From: an uncultured bacterium
GTDB lineage: Bacteria > Bacillota_A > Clostridia > Lachnospirales > Lachnospiraceae
NCBI GenBank assembly: GCA_905215045.1
Contig: CAJMOO010000022.1
Span: forward strand, 1-26,431
DNA: 26,431 nt
Direction of reading: 5' to 3'
Every line of letters starts with the position of its first letter. Positions within the stretch are counted from its first letter, which is position 1. Positions 15,482-23,046 of this stretch are shown here, in pieces. The translations under genes were made by a program, and so were the position numbers. The notes below the pieces were generated by a model, which did no database searches, was not told the origin of the DNA, and saw only the letters and a list, made by a program, of their open reading frames with translations.

Positions 15482-16366
15482 ATGACTTATTACGATATCT
15501 TATTTAGCTTTTTTATATATGGGTTTCTTGGTTGGTGTTCTGAAGTCGCTTTTGCAGCTTTTAAACAACATTCCTTTGTAAACCGTGGATTTCTAAATGG
15601 TCCGATCTGTCCGATTTATGGAATTGGAGTGACGGTTGTCGTTGCTTCTCTTCAGCCTTACGTCGGAAACTTGATCTTGCTTTATATTACCTCCACCATT
15701 CTCGTTACTTTTCTTGAATGGCTAACGGGTTTTCTTCTTGAAAAGATGTTTCATCACAGATGGTGGGATTATTCTGAAATGCCATTGAATATCGGCGGCT
15801 ATGTATGTCCTTTATTTTCTGCGATCTGGGGCGTCGCTTGTGTATTGATCGTGAAACTTATCTATCCCTTTACGGATAAACTAGTTTCTTTTCTCCCGAT
15901 ATGGCTTGGAAAATTTCTGCTTGTTTTATTAAGCATTGCTCTTATAGTTGATATTTGCATCACGGTTCAGGGTATTTTAAAATTCAACAAACGTCTTGCC
16001 CTTATGGAGGATATTGCAAAAGAACTGCGTAATATTTCTGATCAGATCGGTGAAAATATCTACGATAGTATGATGGATGGTCTGGAGGCTCAAGACCGAT
16101 TAAAAGCTCGTGCAGATGTTATTCGAGAGAAAGTTGATGAAGCCAGACAGGAAAATGCAGATGAACTCAAAGCTCGTATGGATTCTTTAAAACAGCGAGC
16201 TGAGGAACTTCGTAGCAAATACGAAAAGATGGCAAAACTTCCTACATTTACATCACGCCGTATTTTACGTGCATTCCCTAAGATGATGCCTCGTGAACAT
16301 GTAAGAGAATTTGGACAGTTACGACGCATTCTGAAGAAAAAAAGAGATGAATTGAAAAAGTCATGA
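15482..16366 (+). CDS. CmpB-type multi-pass membrane protein (putative ABC transporter permease family)
   Basis: A 294-residue membrane protein. Its N-terminal ~165 residues have about five hydrophobic segments, beginning YDILFSFFIYGFLGWCSEVA. They carry the conserved NRGFLNGPICPIYGIG and the W-rich HHRWWDYSEMPLNIGGYVCPLFSAIWG that define the family often called putative ABC transporter permease (ABC_trans_CmpB). From ~170 a long charged cytoplasmic coiled coil follows, ending in a basic tail. No ABC ATPase is nearby, so the transporter label is only the family name. AAGGAG precedes ATG 15482. It is probably co-transcribed with mutS2 and ends in front of a strong hairpin. Confidence 0.82.
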   Translation: MTYYDILFSFFIYGFLGWCSEVAFAAFKQHSFVNRGFLNGPICPIYGIGVTVVVASLQPYVGNLILLYITSTILVTFLEWLTGFLLEKMFHHRWWDYSEMPLNIGGYVCPLFSAIWGVACVLIVKLIYPFTDKLVSFLPIWLGKFLLVLLSIALIVDICITVQGILKFNKRLALMEDIAKELRNISDQIGENIYDSMMDGLEAQDRLKARADVIREKVDEARQENADELKARMDSLKQRAEELRSKYEKMAKLPTFTSRRILRAFPKMMPREHVREFGQLRRILKKKRDELKKS

Positions 16367-16381
16367 TAAATTTTTAACTGT

Positions 16382-16436
16382 AAAAATGTCAGGTATATCT
16401 AAGTTTCTCGAAAACTTAGATATACCTGACATTTTT
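16382..16436. terminator. Perfect 25-bp bidirectional terminator hairpin
   Basis: 16382-16406 and 16412-16436 are exact reverse complements (25 bp) around a 5-nt loop CTCGA. The outer five base pairs are A/T, giving U-runs at the 3' side on both strands. It lies between two convergent genes, the CmpB-like gene (+) and the EIIA gene (-), and can end both transcripts. The perfect length is unusual. Confidence 0.9.
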
Positions 16437-16496
16437 TTCTTTTTATTTTCTATCCAATTAACACAGTTTTTCCACTTCCTGACGTTACGAAAGAAA

Positions 16497-17012
16497 CTAA
16501 TTCGTGAATGTATTAAGAATATAATCAACGTCCGTCGTCTTCTTTAATTCTTCCAGAATTTCTTCTTCTGTCACTGCTTCTGTGATCTGTCCAAGAATCT
16601 CTAAATGTTCATCTCCAACTCCAGCAATTCCAATGACAAGCTGTGCTGTTCCGCCATTAAATTCGACTCCGTCTGGATACTGCATCACAATAATTCCGCT
16701 TCTTTTTACGTCTCTTTTTGCATCTTCTGTTCCATGTGGAATTGCAAGTCCTAATCCCATGTATACAGATGCTTCTTCATTTCTTCGGATCATTGCTGGA
16801 ATATAATCATCATCTACATATCCAAGATCTCTTAAAAGTTCCCCTGCTGCCACGATCGCTTCTTCCATGCTTACCGTTGGAAGTCCCAGTTTAATTCCTT
16901 CCCTTACCAAAATCATACCTTCTTTCGCTGGTACTTCTGGTGTTGTTTCTACAACTGGTGTTACTATTTCTTCCTCTTTATTTTTTTTCTTATTCTTGAA
17001 AAAGAATCCCAT
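16497..17012 (-). CDS. Orphan PTS EIIA, mannitol/fructose type, with N-terminal basic extension
   Basis: The 171-residue protein ends in a ~140-residue EIIA domain of the mannitol/fructose class. Its phospho-acceptor is H93 in LGLAIPHGTEDA, and FNGGTAQLVIGIAGVGDEHLEIL follows. The first ~32 residues are not part of the domain: MGFFFKNKKKNKEEE is hydrophobic-basic, then Pro/Glu/Val-rich, like a flexible membrane-proximal tether. No matching EIIB, EIIC, mtlD or fructose gene lies nearby, so it may serve a distant transporter or a regulatory role. A good promoter at 17065-17093 and GGGAG precede the ATG. The EIIA fold is certain; sugar specificity is not. Confidence 0.88.
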   Translation of the reverse strand: MGFFFKNKKKNKEEEIVTPVVETTPEVPAKEGMILVREGIKLGLPTVSMEEAIVAAGELLRDLGYVDDDYIPAMIRRNEEASVYMGLGLAIPHGTEDAKRDVKRSGIIVMQYPDGVEFNGGTAQLVIGIAGVGDEHLEILGQITEAVTEEEILEELKKTTDVDYILNTFTN

Positions 17013-17064
17013 AATTGTCTCCCTTCTAAATCCAATTTTTATTCCATTATTTTTTTCTATCTCT

Positions 17065-17093
17065 ATTATAGCAATGAAATTTTTTAACGTCTA
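17065..17093 (-). promoter_or_regulatory. Promoter of the orphan EIIA gene
   Basis: On the minus strand TAGACG (17088-17093) and a perfect TATAAT (17065-17070) are 17 nt apart, about 50 nt upstream of the start codon. The -35 matches the TTGACA consensus at four of six positions. Confidence 0.6.
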
Positions 17094-17190
17094 TTTTTAG
17101 TAGTGCTAATTTTTTCAGTAAATTTTGTGTCATTATTTTGTTTTCTGCCGTCACGCCCTTTTATTAATTTCTATTGTTTCCTTTTATAGA

Positions 17191-18636
17191 TCATTCTTTA
17201 ACATATAAAAATCCTTCATATGTATTTTGTGAATTCTCATCTTCTGGAATAATTTCTAATGTTATCCTCTTGTAACCATCTCCTTCTTTTCTTCGATAGG
17301 TGATCGTTACAAATTTCTTTTTATTTGCAAATTGCTTTTTCAGATATTCAATCTTTGTCTTCTTAAGATATTTCACCAAATCATCTGAATGAATAAGCCG
17401 TATATCTTCAAAATTGTGAAACCACTCTGACAGAGCTCCTATGGAATCTTGTTTCTTTTTATTCTTGGTTTCTTCCCAATTTAAAATCTTATAACGGTCT
17501 TTTTCCAGATTGATTCGGAGAATCTGTGTATACAATCTGTAAAGAGCTACATAGGAGGCTGGCTGTCCCTGACGGTCTACTCCATTTTTCTTGTAATACA
17601 TCGCTTTTTCTTCATACATACGAATATCAGCAACATCTGATATCTCTTTCATGGAATCCCATTGGCATTCACTGCTTGAAACATATCCATAGGAAATCGA
17701 AAGCTCCTTGATCCGATTACAGCTCCAGTACTTGATATCTCCCTCAAATTGCCGTCTGATCCATTCAAACTGTTCTCTTTCCACAAATAGAATTGCTGCA
17801 AATTCATCTCCACCCATTCTATAAACTTTCCCATATTTATCAAACCTGCACTTCATGCAAGATGCTGCCACACAGATCAATTCATCTCCCGCTGCATGTC
17901 CTTGTCTGTCATTGATAATCTTTAGTCCATCCACATCCATAGAAACATAAATAAATTGAGAATCCATGCGTATCTCTGAAATGTCTTCGTCATATGCTTT
18001 TCGATTAAAACATCCTGTCATCTTATCGGTATTCGACATTTCTGAAATAGAGGAAAGCATTACAGATTGTTCCTTATTCCTTTTTTTAACTTTCGACAAT
18101 CTTAGTACCATAAATAGAATACAGACTGCTGCAATACTCAAATATACAACCATGATCAATATTGCGATCAAATTACTCTTGTTGTCTACCGCAACCCAAT
18201 ATGTAACGCCCACGATATATTTCTGTGTTTTCTTTAAAATATAATAATTCTTTTTTCCATCAACACGAATGATTCCCGATGCAATCTTCTTCTTCGCAAC
18301 CGTCTTTCTCTGCTTGCGAAGCCCAATATCATCTAATTTCACTCCTATCTTTGAAACATCTGTAGCCCCATAGATTCTTCCAGTTTCTTTATCCGCTACA
18401 TATAAAGCAATTCCTTTATATACTGGAATATCTGCTACAACAGTCCCCACTTCACTTTGTTTGTTTTTCTCTACGATTTCAATCGTCTGATCTAACAACA
18501 CTTTGGATGTTTTATATATATTCTTACTATTTACAATATAAAGAATTCCTGCTTCCAAAAACACTGCTGTCACGATCATACCTATCAGCAGACAGCAAAT
18601 CTTCAACGTCTTATGTTTTATTTTTTTGTTATACAT
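17191..18636 (-). CDS. Membrane-bound GGDEF diguanylate cyclase with PAS-like C-terminal domain
   Basis: I start at ATG 18636 (481 residues), which has AAGGGG 6 nt upstream. Membrane helix 1 (~9-35), an extracytoplasmic sensor (~36-154) and helix 2 (~155-180) precede a GGDEF domain (~202-358). That domain has MDVDGLKIINDRQGHAAGDE and an intact GGDEF at 275-279, so it should make cyclic di-GMP from two GTP. The RxxD inhibitory motif is not at its usual place five residues before GGDEF, so product feedback may be absent. After the cyclase comes an unusual ~120-residue tail reading like a PAS-fold domain (INLEKDRYKIL, VKYLKKTKIEYLKK, FVTITYRRKEGDGY). It follows the ketopantoate-reductase-like gene by 23 nt, so the two may be co-transcribed. 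Confidence 0.88.
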   Translation of the reverse strand: MYNKKIKHKTLKICCLLIGMIVTAVFLEAGILYIVNSKNIYKTSKVLLDQTIEIVEKNKQSEVGTVVADIPVYKGIALYVADKETGRIYGATDVSKIGVKLDDIGLRKQRKTVAKKKIASGIIRVDGKKNYYILKKTQKYIVGVTYWVAVDNKSNLIAILIMVVYLSIAAVCILFMVLRLSKVKKRNKEQSVMLSSISEMSNTDKMTGCFNRKAYDEDISEIRMDSQFIYVSMDVDGLKIINDRQGHAAGDELICVAASCMKCRFDKYGKVYRMGGDEFAAILFVEREQFEWIRRQFEGDIKYWSCNRIKELSISYGYVSSSECQWDSMKEISDVADIRMYEEKAMYYKKNGVDRQGQPASYVALYRLYTQILRINLEKDRYKILNWEETKNKKKQDSIGALSEWFHNFEDIRLIHSDDLVKYLKKTKIEYLKKQFANKKKFVTITYRRKEGDGYKRITLEIIPEDENSQNTYEGFLYVKE

Positions 18637-18659
18637 GTATTTCCCCTTATTTTGCATTA

Positions 18660-19619
18660 TTATTTAGACCAAGACACTCTATCATTCTCCCCTTGATATT
18701 CGAATACTCCATCATTCTTTTCTTCTAATGCTTTGATCATATGATATGTATATTCATTGTATGGGGTAGGAATTCCCAATTCTTTCCCCATTCTCATCAT
18801 CGCACCAGAGAACATATCAATCTCTGTATGGCGACCAGAATCAATATCCTGTAATGTTGAGTATCTTGCAGATGCTTTGACAGCACTCCCCCGTCCAGAC
18901 TTTGCATTGATCCTACTTAAGTCGATTCCTTTCGCTTTAGCAACTGCTTCAACTTCTGCTCTTAATCCTTCTCGGATCGCTGCCATATGTTCACTATCTT
19001 CATAGCATCCAACTCCAACTCCTAAGATTGCCTGTGGCAGATTATTACAGACATTTAATTTGAATTTACCCCAGATTTCTGCCTGAATATCATCTGTGAT
19101 GATCCAGTGAATACCTGTATTTTCAAAAATATCATTGACTGCTTTTACTCGTTCACTTTCGTATGGTTGTTGTAGTTCTCCAAAATAAATCCCTACTGTT
19201 GTTTCTGGATCAAAATGATATCCATTTTCCTTCTTCTGTGATGCTACTTTAATAAAGGAGTATAAAATATGTGATTTATCAATTTTCTCCGCTATGATCT
19301 CTTCACTGTCAACTCCGTTCATCAGACTCATGACCGTTGTATTTTCTCCTGCTATTGTCTGAATATCCTGTAATGCCCCTCTCAAACTTCCGTATTTTAA
19401 AGATACGATCAGAAGATCTACATTGTGTGCTTCTTCTGGAGTCCACACTTGCGGTGTGTATTTTGTTCCATTGATCATTAATCCTTGATTTTTGAGGTGT
19501 TCATTTCTCTCACCATCTGCTACAACTCCCAGTGTAATATTTTTATTATTTGACAGTCCCCAGATGACGTACGAACCTACGGCACCTGCTCCAAGAACTG
19601 CTACTTTTTTGATATTCAT
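18660..19619 (-). CDS. Ketopantoate reductase family oxidoreductase (ApbA/PanE)
   Basis: The 319-residue protein starts with a Rossmann fold VAVLGAGAVGSYVIWGL for NADPH. The second-half motif WGKFKLNVCNNLPQAILG holds the catalytic Lys and Asn of the family, and RHTEIDMFSGAM contains the conserved C-terminal Glu. The family reduces 2-dehydropantoate to pantoate for coenzyme A synthesis, but many gut Firmicutes carry extra paralogues with other 2-oxo substrates. No panB or panC is adjacent, so I give no symbol. AGGAGG lies about 12 nt before ATG 19619. It leads a two-gene set with the GGDEF gene. Confidence 0.88.
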   Translation of the reverse strand: MNIKKVAVLGAGAVGSYVIWGLSNNKNITLGVVADGERNEHLKNQGLMINGTKYTPQVWTPEEAHNVDLLIVSLKYGSLRGALQDIQTIAGENTTVMSLMNGVDSEEIIAEKIDKSHILYSFIKVASQKKENGYHFDPETTVGIYFGELQQPYESERVKAVNDIFENTGIHWIITDDIQAEIWGKFKLNVCNNLPQAILGVGVGCYEDSEHMAAIREGLRAEVEAVAKAKGIDLSRINAKSGRGSAVKASARYSTLQDIDSGRHTEIDMFSGAMMRMGKELGIPTPYNEYTYHMIKALEEKNDGVFEYQGENDRVSWSK

Positions 19620-19700
19620 TGTTTTTTGGTTCCTCCTGATCGTCGTTTTTTGATTGTTATTCTTATTTTAACATTTTTGGAGTGTCTTTTGGGTATATTC

Positions 19701-19752
19701 TTGTTTTATTTATATTTATTTATTATAATAAACATAAATAAATATAAATAAA
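19701..19752 (+). promoter_or_regulatory. Promoter embedded in a perfect A+T-rich palindrome (probable operator of the ATPase gene)
   Basis: TTGTTT (19701-19706) and TATAAT (19724-19729) are spaced exactly 17 nt, a good sigma-A promoter. The spacer is one arm of a perfect 19-bp inverted repeat (19705-19723 with 19734-19752), so the -10 box lies in the 10-nt centre. A repressor bound to the palindrome would cover the promoter completely. Confidence 0.6.
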
Positions 19753-19794
19753 CATATATTCATATAATAAATATAAATAAACATAAATAAATAT
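19727..19794 (+). repeat. Direct repeats of an A+T-rich operator-like unit
   Basis: AATAAACATAAATAAATAT occurs at 19727-19745 and again at 19776-19794, 49 nt apart. The overlapping AATATAAATAAACATA occurs at 19741-19756 and 19770-19785. The second copy runs up to the ribosome binding site GGAGG of the ATPase gene. The repeats are built from the same element as the palindrome arms, so the whole leader is an array of one motif. Simple A+T richness alone does not give exact 16-19-nt repeats. Confidence 0.6.
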
Positions 19795-19809
19795 GGAGGT
19801 GAATAGAAA

Positions 19810-20844
19810 ATGGAAAATCCTTTTACTTTAACATTTGGTCAAAAACCTACGGAATTCATTTCGCGCACTAACCAAATTGGAAAGATCATTCATACATTTG
19901 ATATGGAAAATCCTTCAAATAAAGTTTATATGGTTGCTGGTGTCAGGGGGTCTGGAAAGACGGTTTCTCTTGCTGAAATTGCTGATCATTATTCTTCAAA
20001 TGATCAATGGATTGTTTTAAGATTGAGTGCTGATACAGATTTGATCGCTGGTGCAGTTTCCGAACTTACCCGCGTTTCACAATTTCATGATCTGGATCTT
20101 GGATTAAATCTAAATCTCGGAATTGCTGAGTTGTCGGTAAACAAAACAAATGATTCTTTGGAAAAAGAAGCTATGCTTCGTAATATTCTTGAGAAGTTAA
20201 AAAATAAAGGAAATAAAGTTCTTTTTATCATTGATGAGATTATAAATAATTCTTATGTCAAAGTATTTGCTAGTAATTTTCAGATTTATATTACACAGAA
20301 TTACCCTGTGTATCTTGTAATGGCTGGTTTGTTTGATAATATCAGCAATCTTCAAAACGAGAAGAGTCTGACATTTTTATATCGTGCTCCAAAAATTTTT
20401 CTGGAACCACTTAGCATTCCTGCAATTACTACAAGTTATCGTTCTGTATTTGACATTTCTCCAAGTGAGGCTGTTGAGATGGCGAAACTTACAAAGGGGT
20501 ATCCTTTTGCTTTTCAGATTCTTGGTTATTTGAAGTGGGAGACAAATGATGATCTTGAAAAACTGCTTCCTAAGTTTGACGAGGAATTGATCATTTATGC
20601 TTATGAGAAGATATGGAGTGAACTTTCTGAACTTGACCGGAAGATTGTTTATGTAATTTCTACGGGAGTTTATAAAACTGGGGAAATTCGTGAGAAATTA
20701 TCGATATCTCCACAGTTATTGAATACCTATCGGAAGCGGTTGATGGAACGTGGTGTTGTGAATGGTTCTGTTCGTGGAGAACTGACTTTAGCGCTGCCTC
20801 GATTTGAGGAATATATTGAGATGTATTGTGAAGTTGAAATTTGA
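19810..20844 (+). CDS. AAA-type ATPase with C-terminal winged-helix region, unknown role
   Basis: A 344-residue P-loop ATPase of the group of orphan Firmicutes proteins that start xENPFTLTFG. Walker A is GVRGSGKT (44-51) and Walker B is KVLFIIDE (136-143). FLYRAPKIFLEPL (189-201) follows, where related archaeal-type ATPases have a conserved FYRAxRxxLxPL. The last ~70 residues (LSELDRKIVYVIS, GEIREKLSISPQLLNTYRKR) look like a winged helix-turn-helix for DNA binding. The ATG at 19810 has GGAGG upstream. It is a single-gene unit ending in its own terminator. The neighbourhood (repeat-rich promoter, no partner gene) suggests autoregulation. Homologues are common in Clostridia but their function is not known to me; defence or DNA-maintenance roles would be speculation. 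Confidence 0.85.
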   Translation: MENPFTLTFGQKPTEFISRTNQIGKIIHTFDMENPSNKVYMVAGVRGSGKTVSLAEIADHYSSNDQWIVLRLSADTDLIAGAVSELTRVSQFHDLDLGLNLNLGIAELSVNKTNDSLEKEAMLRNILEKLKNKGNKVLFIIDEIINNSYVKVFASNFQIYITQNYPVYLVMAGLFDNISNLQNEKSLTFLYRAPKIFLEPLSIPAITTSYRSVFDISPSEAVEMAKLTKGYPFAFQILGYLKWETNDDLEKLLPKFDEELIIYAYEKIWSELSELDRKIVYVISTGVYKTGEIREKLSISPQLLNTYRKRLMERGVVNGSVRGELTLALPRFEEYIEMYCEVEI

Positions 20845-20854
20845 AATCAAAAAA

Positions 20855-20903
20855 CACCCGCTAAGTTATCTTTGAAATAATATAACTTAGTGAGTGTTTC
20901 TAT
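20855..20903. terminator. Terminator between the ATPase and EIIA-Glc genes
   Basis: AAACACCCGCTAAGTTAT (from about 20855) pairs with ATAACTTAGTGAGTGTTT (ending about 20900), with one mismatch and one G-T pair around a ~12-nt loop. Flanking A and T runs suit termination of both convergent genes. Confidence 0.75.
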
Positions 20904-20913
20904 ATATAATCTT

Positions 20914-21384
20914 TTAAGCAATCTGTGCGATCTCTGTCTCATTTGCTACCACATTCTGATCACCTACAAATGTAATACTCTTTGCTTCTCCCTGATCAAG
21001 CACAACTAACATTGTAATATCGTCACAATTTTCTTCTTTTAATTTTTCTCTATCAAACGTCATAATCAATTGTCCTGCTTTGACTTTGTCGCCTTTTTTA
21101 ACTTTTGAGCTACAAATTCCTGTCAGATTTACGGTATTAAGTCCGCAGTGAATCATTACCTGTAATCCATTATCCATCACAATTCCAATTGCATGCTCTG
21201 ATCCTTCAAATACAACTTCAACTGTACCATCGCAAGGAGAATAAATTTTATCATCATTTGGTTTGATCGCAATTCCGTCTCCCATCATTTTCTGGGAAAA
21301 TACGTCATCGTTTACCTTATCAATACTTACAAGTTCTCCTGTTAAAAATGCTTTTAAGTTTTTATTTTTCTTGAAAAAAAACAT
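20914..21384 (-). CDS. PTS EIIA component, glucose type (Crr-like)
   Basis: A 156-residue soluble EIIA-Glc-like protein, the phosphocarrier between HPr and an EIIB domain. GDGIAIKPNDDKIYSPCDGTV is the start of the fold, cut here to the core GDGIAI and SPCDGTV. The two active-site histidines are H64 in SEHAIGI and H79 in MIHCGLNTV; H79 takes the phosphate. The family has usually H-[FIV]-G-[IL] at this point, here HCGL. The first 11 residues (MFFFKKNKNLK) are a hydrophobic-basic head like that of the orphan EIIA at 16497-17012. GGAGG precedes ATG 21384. It diverges from two RpiR genes and very likely feeds the EIICB at 23047-24573, which has no EIIA domain of its own. Confidence 0.9.
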   Translation of the reverse strand: MFFFKKNKNLKAFLTGELVSIDKVNDDVFSQKMMGDGIAIKPNDDKIYSPCDGTVEVVFEGSEHAIGIVMDNGLQVMIHCGLNTVNLTGICSSKVKKGDKVKAGQLIMTFDREKLKEENCDDITMLVVLDQGEAKSITFVGDQNVVANETEIAQIA

Positions 21385-21410
21385 ATTTACACCTCCAAAA
21401 ATTTAATTTA

Positions 21411-21437
21411 TAATTATATAATTAAGTTAACATTAAC
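21411..21437. promoter_or_regulatory. Candidate operator palindromes between EIIA-Glc and rpiR genes
   Basis: TAATTATATAATTA (21411-21424) is a perfect 14-bp palindrome that contains a TATAAT-like -10 on the minus strand. GTTAACATTAAC (21426-21437) is a perfect inverted repeat with 5-nt arms and a 2-nt spacer. Both lie in the 113-nt divergent gap, where an RpiR regulator would be expected to control itself and the EIIA gene. Confidence 0.4.
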
Positions 21438-21497
21438 GTCCTTTATATGGACTATTTATGCTGTCGATATATTCGTGGCTGAAAGGAGCTTTTCTTA

Positions 21498-22286
21498 ATG
21501 AATTTGAATATTCCTCTGCATTCACTCTCTCCAAAAGAACTTGAGATCATGCAGTATGTTCACGAACACTCGGTTGCAATTGTTTCAATGAGCATTCAGA
21601 CATTTGCACAGGAAATTAATTACTCCACATCAACCGTCATTCGTTTCTGCCGTAAGCTTGGATTCAGTGGTTTCCCGGAATTTAAATATTTTTTAAAGAA
21701 TTTAAATATTCAAAAAGAACAAAATCCTGTATCATCCGATATATCTGTTGCTTCGATCAAGAATTCGATCAAAGCTGATCTTGAAAGTACTTCAAGTCTT
21801 CTAAATTCTGATGATATGTTTCAGATCGCAAGACTGCTTTGCAGTAACCCGCCAGTTTATTTATACAGTCCTGCTGGTCTTACCGATATTTCTGTCAGCT
21901 ATCTTGAAAGTATGTTATTTATTTCAGACTGTCAAAAAGTGTATAAAACTACTGCTTCTAAAGCTTTAAGACATTTTATCCAAACAGCTGATAAGAAAAG
22001 TATTTTTATTTTTATCAGTAATTCCGGACGCTTTGAATCAACTTTAAACCTTGCAAAGGAAGCTCGCCTTCACGGTATGATCGTAATATCGATCTCTTCC
22101 ATTGAAAATAATGATCTTGCTGAAGTATCTACCTATAACCTTCGTTTCTTCTCTAAAAAGCGCGAAAATGATGGTGCGGATTTAACTTCCCGACTTTGCT
22201 CTTTCTTTGTATTGAGCTCATTTATTGAATACTTCAGTTTCTATAAGAAAGGCCTTGAACATGAAAACTTTTCTGAATCAGATTGA
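21498..22286 (+). CDS. MurR/RpiR family regulator (first of a tandem pair)
   Basis: A 262-residue regulator with an N-terminal HTH_6 domain (~1-77; TFAQEINYSTSTVIRFCRKL, then GFSGFPEFK) and a C-terminal SIS domain (~105-240; IFIFISNSGRFESTLNLAKEA). The SIS domain binds phosphosugars, and an intact SNSGR loop is visible. In sugar PTS loci such regulators (for example GlvR for maltose in B. subtilis) sense the sugar phosphate. AAAGGAGC precedes ATG 21498. It diverges from EIIA-Glc and overlaps the next regulator by 26 nt. Confidence 0.9.
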   Translation: MNLNIPLHSLSPKELEIMQYVHEHSVAIVSMSIQTFAQEINYSTSTVIRFCRKLGFSGFPEFKYFLKNLNIQKEQNPVSSDISVASIKNSIKADLESTSSLLNSDDMFQIARLLCSNPPVYLYSPAGLTDISVSYLESMLFISDCQKVYKTTASKALRHFIQTADKKSIFIFISNSGRFESTLNLAKEARLHGMIVISISSIENNDLAEVSTYNLRFFSKKRENDGADLTSRLCSFFVLSSFIEYFSFYKKGLEHENFSESD

Positions 22287-23019
22287 TTCTTCCAATTTTA
22301 CTGAAAACGATAAAATGATCCTTGATTATTTTATTCAACATAAAAATCATCTTCCTTATTTATCTTTAAGTGATATCTGTAAGGATTTATACCTTTCCAA
22401 TGCAACAATTGTTCGTTTTTGTCAGAAGCTTGGATTTAAAGGATTTAATGAATTAAAATTTACCCTTCGCAATGAACTCCATTCTTCTTCTGATTTTTCA
22501 AATTCCTGGAAGATCCTGCAACGACGTACTGCTGTTTTAAAAGATTTTATAGATAATATTGACGCAGTAAAAATTAAAGACATCTGCTCGGAGATCATGC
22601 GGAACAAATCTATTTATATTTATGGACGTAATATGTCTTCGCTTCCTGCAAAGTATTTATATTCCATGCTTAATTCCATGGATATTCCTTGTATCTATAT
22701 TGACTGGATTGATTTTTTACGCGCTCTTTCCAAATCGCTTCCTGAAAATGCTACATTGATCATCTTCACGAATTACGGAGAAGCATCGATTTATCAGTCA
22801 ATTATTGATTCTTGTCATCAACGTCATGCTAATATCATCTGGATTTCCAGTTCTGAGATCAATCCTTCATTACTGACCGATTCAGATACTTATATCTGGA
22901 CACAGGAAGTTCCTCTTGAACATGTTCACCTGCGTACCAAAATGACTTCATTTCTTGTCGTTCAACTTATTGTAGAATATCTCCGACACCATATCAAAAA
23001 GCAGGAAGACCCTTTTTAA
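22261..23019 (+). CDS. MurR/RpiR family regulator (second of a tandem pair)
   Basis: I take ATG 22261 as the start (252 residues) because AGAAAGG lies upstream and the protein then begins like its neighbour; an in-frame ATG at 22225 would only add residues read inside the first gene. The HTH_6 domain has DICKDLYLSNATIVRFCQKL, then GFKGFNELK, and is clearly paralogous to the first regulator. The SIS domain is more diverged: the SNSG loop has become TNYGEAS, so phosphosugar binding may be changed or lost. Start inside the first gene implies coupled translation. The stop lies in the loop of the terminator at 23001-23032. Confidence 0.88.
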   Translation: MKTFLNQIDSSNFTENDKMILDYFIQHKNHLPYLSLSDICKDLYLSNATIVRFCQKLGFKGFNELKFTLRNELHSSSDFSNSWKILQRRTAVLKDFIDNIDAVKIKDICSEIMRNKSIYIYGRNMSSLPAKYLYSMLNSMDIPCIYIDWIDFLRALSKSLPENATLIIFTNYGEASIYQSIIDSCHQRHANIIWISSSEINPSLLTDSDTYIWTQEVPLEHVHLRTKMTSFLVVQLIVEYLRHHIKKQEDPF

Positions 23020-23039
23020 ATAGTCTTCCTGCATTTTTT
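23001..23039. terminator. Bidirectional terminator after the rpiR pair
   Basis: GCAGGAAGAC (23001-23010) and GTCTTCCTGC (23023-23032) form a perfect 10-bp stem. T6 follows on the plus strand at 23034-23039, and A-runs before it (22996-23000) give a U-run on the minus strand. It separates the second rpiR gene from the convergent EIICB gene and overlaps the rpiR stop codon. Confidence 0.88.
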
Positions 23040-23046
23040 GTTCATA

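Noticed and set aside
15482..16366. Functional ABC transporter
   Set aside because: No ATP-binding subunit or substrate-binding protein is present; only the family name suggests transport.
19700..19800. CRISPR or iteron replication origin in the A+T-rich repeats
   Set aside because: Repeats are only two to three copies, unequal spacing, no spacers, no rep or cas gene; promoter geometry explains them better.
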